From: Ceriagrion tenellum | Lineage: Eukaryota; Arthropoda; Insecta; Odonata; Coenagrionidae | Direction: 5' to 3' | Length of the DNA: 64,000 bases | NCBI GenBank assembly: GCA_963169105.1 | Contig: OY720637.1 | Coordinates: 34,343,925-34,407,924 of the forward strand | In this document: positions 55,886 to 64,000 of the stretch, piece by piece | How the letters are laid out: every line of letters begins with the position of its first letter | Numbering within the stretch: the stretch's first letter is position 1 | Program-made: the position numbers and the translations under genes | Notes under the pieces: model-generated | What the model saw: only the letters and a program-made list of their open reading frames with translations | Told to the model about the DNA's origin: nothing | Databases searched by the model: none

Positions 55886-56204
55886 ATACTCTGTGCACTG
55901 CATCATTTAGTTGTCATCATTCAATGATTACGGTCACATAAATAATTTATACACATGACTCCACTATTTATTTTTTCCAGTTTGTTCATTTTCTAGTCCA
56001 GTAGACCCAAAATGCTAACCAAGTTCTATTTTACACGCAGATACCAGTACCCATGAACGGAGTAATTTCATGAGAGTAAGGTGGTGAGAGGTTTGCCAAG
56101 GTAAGGGGGCGCTGAATGCCAATAAAAGGAAGGAAGACACCTGTTCTAGGAGCCAACAGCGTCATAAATTGGCGGCTTACATGGGTCGCTGAAAAATAGG
56201 AAGG

Positions 56205-56256
56205 AGGCTCGCCTTCAACATTTACGTACAAGAAGATTGGATTGGAATCTGACAGT
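56205..56256 (+). repeat. duplicate of 55630-55682
   Basis: GGCTCGCCTTCAACATTTAC followed by ACAAGAAGATTGGATTGGAA is present at both sites, with one difference. Confidence 0.85.
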
Positions 56257-56403
56257 GAGGAGAGCATTAGGTTTGATGGCAGGTAGGACATGAAAAAAAA
56301 GACGATAGTAAAAAAAGGATAAGAGAGAGAACTTAAAGAAATGTGACGACATGGGTGCCAGAGAAAATACTGTCATCAACTGCAAGAAGTATTTAAAACT
56401 CTT

Positions 56404-56441
56404 ACAATACGTGTTTCAACTGTCTAGCAGTCATCATCAGG
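56404..56441 (-). ncRNA. hammerhead ribozyme-like motif
   Basis: Minus strand: CTGATGA, stem II ACTG/CAGT around CTAGA, GAAAC, then ACG..TTGTA allowing a 3-bp stem III (ACA/TGT). Core elements are intact. The stem I partners (CTTAC, GTAAG) overlap the stem III and cleavage position, so the fold is uncertain. Confidence 0.5.
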
Positions 56442-56480
56442 TAAGACTAATCCTTACCTGTTTACCTGAATTTAGTCTTA

Positions 56481-56518
56481 CCTGATGATGACTGCTAGAC
56501 AGTTGAAACACGTTTTGT
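56481..56518 (+). ncRNA. hammerhead ribozyme-like motif (palindrome partner)
   Basis: Same motif as 56404-56441 on the plus strand, core also intact (CTGATGA, ACTG/CAGT, GAAAC). Confidence 0.5.
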
Positions 56519-56535
56519 AAGAGTTTGAAATAAAT

Positions 56536-57340
56536 TTGGTAGACAGTACGATATCGTTTGAGTATCATTGTTAAATATGCTGCTCTACAATATCTCGCCG
56601 GAGAAAGTGGAGTTTGTTTGCAAGAAGTATGGCCAGGGAATTTCTAGGCCAACACCGAAAGATAGGATGTACCGTGGAAATATTAGCGCAAGCCTCCAAT
56701 GCTTCTATTGCCACCAATAAAGTGTAACCACATTCATTTTGTACGGGCAAAGCTTGATAGTATTCATCGTGGGCGCCTCTGCTCTACATAGTTCCGTGAA
56801 CTACCACTGCGTGGTGTTCCGCCCGTACTTCCGGTACGGGTCTTTTCCGGCTCTAACGAGACTTGCGCTTTACTCGCTTCCCACCTCGCCTGCCTTGCAG
56901 TTGTATCTGTATGCATCTCAATACACTTTGATTCATTGTGTGCATCCGTTCTTCATTCACCTTTGCAAATCTTATACACCTTCAAACTATTTTCTCTAAG
57001 CATTGCTTAAAATTATATGCAAACGCAGAGTACTTGAGATTTTATGCTTTCTAAAAACAGCTGGGCGTCCAATAAATTTCCAAAAAGTACAAAAATTACA
57101 CGGTAGTAGACGATTTTTGAGTCCCAGTGCATTCATACTCAATCTATCTCTCGCTCTTTTCCTTGTTTTACAGAAAAATTCTCCATTCAAAATGATTTCG
57201 TACATTTCCTTGTTCACCCCACTCACTTATTCAGCCCTCTCCCTCCTGTACCACAAGCGTTGAGGAATTGCATTTACAGCTCCATGATTATCACTTCACT
57301 TCGGCTATGTTTTTTTCGCAAGCTACCTGCAATTATAGCT
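56536..57340. other. no feature recognised
   Basis: Frames at 56739-57263 have no recognised domain. Confidence 0.35.
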
Positions 57341-57385
57341 AACTTCATGGTAAACAATTAAACTTTTACACATTTTTATTATTCA

Positions 57386-57419
57386 CCGACCAGGTTTCAA
57401 CACAGTGTCACTATCAAGG
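57386..57419 (-). ncRNA. hammerhead-related motif, degenerate
   Basis: Minus strand: CTTGATAGTG, CACTGTGTT, then GAAACCTGGTC. The GAAAC and the minimal CC-T-GG stem III with following C are kept; CTGATGA is altered. Confidence 0.35.
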
Positions 57420-57432
57420 TTTTCACTAAACG

Positions 57433-57468
57433 CCTTGACAATGATACTCTGCGTTGAAACCTGGTGGG
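57433..57468 (+). ncRNA. hammerhead-related motif, degenerate
   Basis: Plus strand partner: CTTGACAATG, GCGTT, GAAACCTGGTGGG. Further decayed. Confidence 0.3.
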
Positions 57469-57510
57469 TGAATGATAAAAAAGTGTGAAAATAGTAAAAG
57501 TTCAACCGTC

Positions 57511-58434
57511 TATCATGAACATCAAAATTGCACAAGCTGACGCCTGATGTTACTTCTTCTATACCAAACTAGCCTGCACTTGGCGATTGCACATACTTGA
57601 AATATGCAACGTTGAAATTATCTGCAAGGTCCCAGTGATTATACCACTGACATCAAATAAAAACCCTTTCAATGCAATTAATCTTCAGCGTTCAAACCAC
57701 AAAACAAAGTTGAATTTATTACATTGTTCAATTTTCATCTTTGCCATAATAGCTTCCCGTCTTTTTGCATCCCAAGCACTATTTCTGGTAATTCTAATTC
57801 GTTCAGTCCGTTTTATGAACAATGAGGTATTCCCTAAAGCATGAAAGAATATATTAATCAACTTTCTGAGTAATCACTACCCGAACGTTAAAAAAAAAAA
57901 CATTTGGGCCAATTATAAAAAGTGAGGCGGATACTGACAAAGGGAAACACGGAAGAGGAGACGGGTCGGACGAAATTTTAAAGAGGCAACGAAACGGCAA
58001 GAGGATGAGAGGGAAATGGACACTGAGGAGGATAATTATATTACTCCCGAGCCCCTCTTCCTCCCTCCGTATCATTTAAGGAGCAGATATAAAGTTCAAA
58101 GTTAATTGCGGGCAAAAAAAGAGAAGCGGGTAATAACAAATTGAGAATGCAAATTGATCCTCCAGCACTCGAAAAAAAAGTCGACTAGGGAGTCTGCCAA
58201 GAGCTACGCACGGGGCATTACGGTTTGATTACTTATTTACCGTATCCGCACCGATTCCTTTGAAGTGAGGGAAATGCACAGACTGGCTTGCCTGAGAAGG
58301 TCACTTCGGGAATATCTTTTTTTATTTAAATAAAGAGGCAAGCTTTGCCCAACGAAATGAGGGTGAAACAAAAAGCGAAAAAACGTACTGCCATCGTTCT
58401 ATCCTTTACTGTAAACGAGGCCAATTTTTTTACT
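57511..58434. other. no feature recognised
   Basis: AT-rich. No gene or repeat family recognised. Confidence 0.4.
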
Positions 58435-58520
58435 GAATTAAATGAGGATATTAGTGAAGTCTGCTTCAAGTCAAACCTCAGTTTTTGTCAAGATGAAGAA
58501 GAATGCTACGGATAAGCTCC
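58435..58520 (+). repeat. repeat K, left part of an interrupted copy
   Basis: GTCTGCTTCAAGT.AAACCTC matches the start of repeat K at 40490-41035; it is then interrupted by LINE A. Confidence 0.75.
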
Positions 58521-58534
58521 AATTTTTTGTAAGA

Positions 58535-58790
58535 ATTCTACCCGATGGGTAGGTATTGTGGAATGTCAGAGAATCTCCTCCCAGTTTTCTACACTTTCAG
58601 GGACCTGTCTCGCTCTAGTATATCCTTTTTCGCCTCTGCATACGATCTATCCTTCTTCATCCTGTCCATGAAAACTATTCTCTTTCATCCTCTTACCCGC
58701 TTGCCCAACGCCCATCCCTCTTTCATATTCTTGAGCAACCCATCGCTCATTATTACATACTCCACCCACCTACTCAGCCGATCTCGAATT
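58535..58790 (-). mobile_element. LINE A inserted in repeat K
   Basis: Minus-strand LINE A 3' end: tail at TTCTACCC (58538), then the 3' UTR and the C-terminal coding end (GGACCTGTCTCGCTCTAGTA, TGCATACGATCTATCC, CTTGCCCAACGCC). Confidence 0.9.
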
Positions 58791-58794
58791 TAAA

Positions 58795-59395
58795 AAATGC
58801 TATGCAACGGCATTTTCCACACAACTTACCCCAGAGTAATTTTAAAAATAGGATTGGCGTGAACGACTCTGAGATCTTGTAGTTGTACTCCACAACACTA
58901 CTCCACAACGCAAAGATGTGCAGAAAGCTCATTCCATCAGCATAACTAGTCCATGAAAAATAAGTGATCCAACTAAAGGCTTAAACCAAGGCTATGCAAT
59001 GGTTATTTTTACATAACTTACCCCAGAGTAATGGTAAAAATAGGAATGGCGTGAAAGACTCTTGAGTTCTTGCAGATGCACTCTACAACACTATTCGAAT
59101 TCACTACACAAACACAAGCAGAAAGTTCATCCTATGAGCATAGCTATCCCCTGAAAAATTAATGATCCAACCTATCTACCCACCAAAGCATTATCTCCGA
59201 GCATGGCTTTATAACAGCAAAGACACAACCACAATGGATCATCAGGATAATACCTATTTTCCCTCCACTACAAATTTTCATCCGCAAAATACTCATGAGG
59301 TTGTACGGCATACACATTTTTCATCGCTAGTTGGGTCTATCTTAAACTAAGATCTATATTTACGGCCGCATACCACGACTCACATAAAGATTCCA
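58795..59395 (+). repeat. repeat K, right part with internal ~185-bp duplication
   Basis: The segment beginning GCTATGCAA(C/T)GG occurs twice, 58798-58975 and 58985-59165, before the rest of repeat K follows once. The single-copy state is at 40610-40790. Confidence 0.85.
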
Positions 59396-62105
59396 GTTTC
59401 ACGTTCGTACTGCAACGATCTTATCATTAAGAATTGATGCCCGTGGTGTCTTAGCGCCTGTAATTGAAACAATCTATCTAGCAAAAATGAGAAAAGTTTG
59501 AAAAATTTCCGGGTTGTGGAGGAAGGTAAGGGCAGAGAACGCAGCAAATGGGTCGTATACCAAAGCGGGAGATCAGAGACAAGGGAAAAATGTCTCTCAA
59601 AGCGGGTTAAGGGGCAAAATTTGCCGTAAAACTGCAGTCGTCTTTTTTTAAGGACGGCTCAAATGGTTCCCTCATTTCACGAGAGCTAAACTGTCTCCCA
59701 TCTCACCACTAAAACGCAACCCACGGATATGAGGACTCACCCGGGAGGAATAATTAACGATAACGCAAGAAACCATGAATGCATATGGTAGGGTAATTCT
59801 CCCAGTGCGGAGAGGTTTCCCTGCTTTCTAGTACCCGCTGAAAAGCTTATGGACGGTAACACTTATTCATCCAGAGTAATCAGGTGTTACGGCTGGTTTG
59901 GACAGAAGTTAGGGCTAAAAGGCTATCGTGCGCCGCGCTTCACCGTCGCTCCAAATCCTCCATATTTATTTTTTCTTTCCCTAATATCATCTACATCGCT
60001 CATTTCATTTAAAATGGTTATCCATTCCCCTACTCTTTTGCGATAACCAAGAATCATCCAATCCACCACAGCCTTCAGCATCCTGTTCCAATAGGTATGT
60101 AATCTACATCCACCTAACCTGCCTTCACTGCGATTCTCTTTATTCCGTGGCACAAACGTAGCACCACTTAACATAGCACGGTATCACACTGTAGGTTTCC
60201 ACTGGTTGTGGTTTCTGATAACCACGTCCGACGAATTGAGAAATAGTCGACGAGTTCTGTTACACGATTACATAAGTCTGAGAAAATTAAATGCAGAATA
60301 AAGACAAGAACTTTTCTTTGAGTGATTAGAATATCTGTAACTTATGCATAAGCTACCAATATAGGCGCCCACAAAGTATGAAGCCTTCCATTGCCATCAA
60401 ACAAATACTACTCCAGCTAAAATCTTTTAAATAGAGCAGTTCCTAGAAAAGAAGTAAGTCAACTGGACTTCTTTCTATAAAAATCACACAAAAATTACAA
60501 ATGAACTCCAAAAAAAGCGTAATACAGCCTAATGCATTAGAACATTACTAGTATGAGTACTTCATGCAATTATTCTAGAAAACTTATCCATTTCCATTCA
60601 CAGACCTCTTCCTCACACCTTTACTAATGATGGTAGTTAACTAAGAGTAGAGCGCGTAAATACCGTTGTTTATCCGACACTGTTCTCGAAAACCAAACCT
60701 CAACAAGAGATTCACTAATGACATCAATGTTTAATTACTTTCCAGTAAGATTCTTTTAATACCGATGAAAGACAATTAAAACCACAGTTTCGACTGCCTG
60801 TTATGCACTTGTGACTCATGCATTGTCGAAAAAATAAATATTCGTCCCACGTCCGACTTAATCCTCTTTAATTATTTATAATAATAAATAATAATAGGTA
60901 AACCGCACATCCAAAGTGTGGGAGAAATATTTCAGTTTATGTTAAAAAAAAGTCGGAATTCCAATTTCCACAACATGAAAACCCAGAACCGGATTGTACC
61001 TTTCCACGCGGGCTTTGGCGAAAATAAAAACAGATATTCTCGTCTCACGCTTAATTTATCGCTTTTGTTGGACGATTACTTCCAGGCATTTAATCAATCA
61101 TAAAAGTAAGGAACTTCTTTTTAAATTCAAAAGATGAAAAGTTAGTGCAATTCGCCTTAAAAAACATAAAAAATTACCACGGTAGAGTTCTTTTCCATTA
61201 AGTTGACAGAGGAGATCTCTCCCATTGCCACGTCCACCGTCTAAGAATGGTTTCAATTTCACGCCATGAAGCGGCTTATATTAATTTTTTTGTAGGGAAA
61301 TATCTGCGGGAGTTTTGCTCATATTATGAACTACTCTCTTCATCATCAAGCGATCATTATTTGTCTTGTCACACAGAATGTCATAAAAAGACGAGGATTA
61401 CAAAGCACAGCATTATAAACGTAAGGCTTCAGGCACAACTTCATAATTCATCTAAAGCAGCTGAAAGCTATCTTCCTGAATTCTCTTCAATTAGAACTCG
61501 GAGAAGTCTGGATGGTAAGATGCTATTCTTTCCCATATTTTGATAGTTACAAGCACTGCAGTGCATTTCCCAACTGTTTCCGTTGATCGACGCCATCCAT
61601 TTATCCATACTCTTTGCAAAGCGCGTCTGCTACCAGTTATCGTCACACTATTTTACTCGAAAAAAATTCTTTATTTAAAAGGGCGGCCCGATATCTTCAC
61701 ACGCTTCGGACTACACTGCGTTCCTAAGTTCTGTCCTCCAGTGGTAATTTATCAGAGACAATTGTGTACAATTGATTCCATTTGAACCAGGATGAGGAAA
61801 GGACAGTTTTTTCGAGTTGATTAGAATAGGCGAGTGATTTGATAAAAGTATCATTACACAATGAATGATGGAAGGCTGAATAGAAATAAGTAGTCGGCAC
61901 CAGACTTACCTCATAATAAAGGTACTAGTACGTGCAAAATTGAACTTTTTGTAGCACTAAGAAGTTCTATCAACTTAACACACAAGCAATGATGGAAATT
62001 GCACTAGAAACCTGAACCATAGTAGGGATTAGACGCTCGGGCACTCAATATGGGAAGCCAGAGGCCATTCCGATCTCATTCGACGTTCTTGCACGAAATG
62101 TGAGT
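59396..62105. other. no feature recognised
   Basis: Mostly AT-rich. Frames at 59849-60174 and 61247-61543 (98 codons) have no recognised domain. A TAA/TAATAA-rich stretch lies at 60875-60900. Confidence 0.4.
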
Positions 62106-62750
62106 TTTCCTATGCGTGCCTAGAGTAGATACGTTTTTGAACCAGACCTATGCGGGGAGATATTAAAAACTCAGCAGAGCTCCCTTTCACCATAGGACCC
62201 CAACCGAATTCCGACTTATCTTCGCGACGCCACCATCCGAAGGAGCTCGACTCCTTCCCGGGCAACCGTACGTATATATATAAAAAAAGAAGAACGACAG
62301 GCGGCGCTGAGGAGGAGGAGAAGGCGGGAAAAGATGAGCGGCAGAGGAATGAAAAAAACCGGAGCAAATAAGAAATGGATCCTCGCGCGTACCATCACAC
62401 GAAAACATAAGAACGACGGCAATAAGATGGCACTCTAAGTGGAAGAGACGTAAGGAGGAGAGTAAAAGAGGAAAGCAGAGGTAGAGGGAAGACGAAGAGG
62501 GAAGGACCCGGACTGAGAAACATTCGGAGGCGAGAGGCTCTAGTCATGCGAGAGAGCGATGGGGGAAAAGGGGTCTGGCGGGGGGAAATGTCATGGCGGG
62601 GTAAAACACTTATCCTAAACCCTCTGAACCCCAGCCCTCGAGCGAAAAGTGATAGACGAGGATTTAGGGCGAAAAAACGAACTCGGGGATGGAAAATGGC
62701 ACGTAATTTTAGTCTTTTTACCGTACTTCGAAAGGAAATAGCAGTCAAGA
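62106..62750. other. purine-rich, GC-enriched island
   Basis: 62280-62640 is dominated by A/G on the plus strand (GAGGAGGAG-type runs), with a (TA)n at 62273. Open frames exist on both strands; the 117-codon minus-strand frame (62395-62748) lacks any domain. A cluster of this kind could be a promoter or first exon, but nothing proves it. Confidence 0.35.
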
Positions 62751-62787
62751 GATATAAAATAAACTATAACCTAAAACTTATATCGTA

Positions 62788-63296
62788 GATGTAGAGATTA
62801 AGGAAATAGACCGCAGAACAGATAGATTTAAGATGTCGTTTTCTCCATGTACAGTAAGGGACCATAATAGTTGTGATAGACCAGTTCTAGGATACTGACT
62901 AGGTTAAACAGGTTTGTTCAGTAGTGCTAAATATCTTAGCATGAATTGTAGAAACTAACCTCGCATGTAATCTCCGGCATGATATACTCTTGCATGTTTT
63001 AGTACCTTGTAGTGCTTTTTATATATCGCATTAATAATACTAACCAGTAGTTATATCTTGAGCATCTTGATTAATGTACTGCATGGTAGCATGTTCTTCT
63101 ACGTATCACTCTCCTGGTTTCTGGTCTGACTGCGTAGGTACCGTTGTCCTGACTGCTTTTGGCCTGCGCCTGGCATTCGGAGGAACGTGCGCGGTTCTGA
63201 TTTGAACTGGAATGAGTGCTGTATGCCTGGTGTGGAATCACCCCGTGCCATACACCCTAGTGGGGGCTTGCACGGTATTTCGTAGATGTAGATAAA
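62788..63296 (+). mobile_element. LINE F3 non-LTR retrotransposon, 3' end
   Basis: Translates to 'EIKEIDRRTDRFKMSFSPCT' and 'VRDHN' at about 62797-62870, the ORF2 C-terminal signature also in F1, F2 and F4. A ~420-bp 3' UTR follows, ending TTTCGTAGATGTAGATA. 5' truncated. Confidence 0.8.
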
Positions 63297-64000
63297 AAAT
63301 TGCACAGGACACCGAAGATATCAATAAGACGCATTAAAATGCGATTGAGTCATATTCTTGAAAAAAAATGGCTATTACTTATTAAGCTGTTTAGACAAAA
63401 GCTAAGAAATGGGTCTGAAGATAAAAAAACAGATTCAGCTTTAGCTGTTAGATATAATTTAAGTTCGTTAAGATTCTCTTTATATTCAGATGCATAAATA
63501 TAACATGTACTATGCACTTACCTGTGATTTCAGAGAATTAAGCATCAGGTAATCAATAGCTCTGAATCACTCGAGCGTGACTTAAGTGACGCCTTGAGTA
63601 ATAATGAAATTGTCGTCAGCACAGTGTAATAATGGGCTACTTATACCACGGAAAAGCGTGACTTAAGCACGAATTTAAGTCAAGCAGAGCCAGAAACAAT
63701 TTTAAGTCCCCGCGGATGAGGCAAATGCGTCAAGGAGCGCAACAGACACTTCAGACTCAGACAACCGGAGAAATCTGACGTGGCAGAATACAGTATCATC
63801 AACGGCACATGGCAAAGATTTATTGCCATGCCAGCCATTTTTGGGAGAGACTCACAAAAAATGCTATTGAGATTAGGCTGGGGGAGAAAAATTTCAATAA
63901 GACACGGGATTCCAACTAAGTACCGCCGGATAACCGAGGATCCGAGAGGTCAGAAAAAGGCGGGAAGATTTTGACCAATCAGGAACCTCCTGACCCTCCT
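63297..64000. other. no feature recognised
   Basis: AT-rich to 63550. GCGTGACTTAAG occurs at about 63578 and 63656 as a short direct repeat. The window ends in an unassigned 64-codon frame. Confidence 0.35.

Larger units (their letters stand above)
56375..56535. repeat. near-perfect palindrome with paired hammerhead-like motifs
   Basis: About 60-bp arms (56382-56448 and 56475-56535) are almost exactly complementary, with a ~28-base centre. Each arm contains a hammerhead-like core. Confidence 0.9.
57345..57510. repeat. palindrome with two degenerate hammerhead-like motifs
   Basis: Arms AACTTTTACACATTTTTATT and CACCGACCAGGTTTCAACAC (from 57361) are complemented by 57443-57500. The centre is about 15 bases. 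Confidence 0.85.

Overview
This is intergenic or intronic DNA from a large, repeat-rich metazoan genome, most likely an arthropod and probably an insect. The evidence is AT-rich non-coding DNA, many decayed non-LTR retrotransposon tails, Penelope-like, mariner, piggyBac-like and PIF/Harbinger-like elements, tRNA-derived SINEs, and one intact eukaryotic tRNA-Ala. The species cannot be fixed from the sequence alone. I found no intact host protein-coding gene. Most short reading frames are chance or transposon remnants; the longest recognisable one, 258 codons at 14358-15134 (-), is the 3' end of a LINE reverse transcriptase.

Region by region. 0-10 kb: a 342-bp inverted-repeat element, LINE A and LINE B relics, a GC-rich island, a 420-bp tandem duplication and an internally deleted mariner (8606-9178). 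11.0-12.45 kb: the most structured locus, an inverted pair of Penelope-like 3' ends. It contains the tail of a GIY-YIG-type ORF, three hammerhead-ribozyme-like motifs in ~335-bp units (two of them in tandem), and a piggyBac-like MITE whose empty site survives in the other arm. 12.7-27 kb: LINE B, a CR1/Jockey-like LINE, two palindromic or hammerhead-like loci, tRNA-like SINE heads and three LINE F4 tails. 27-41 kb: LINE D with a nested fold-back insertion, several LINE A copies, a SINE and dispersed repeats J and K. 42-51 kb: LINE F2, LINE D with clear target-site duplications, and a 460-bp inverted repeat pair 3.9 kb apart enclosing a Harbinger-like element (48099-49280). 51-64 kb: tRNA-Ala(AGC), nested LINE A in LINE F2, two hammerhead-like palindromes, a duplicated repeat K and LINE F3.

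The unifying signal is at least fourteen short segments resembling type I hammerhead ribozymes (CTGATGA-like core, short stem II, GAAAC, minimal stem III). Many sit in inverted pairs. At 11-12 kb they lie next to Penelope-like coding sequence, as known for Penelope-like elements and animal retrozymes. All family assignments were made by eye from motifs; no search was run.
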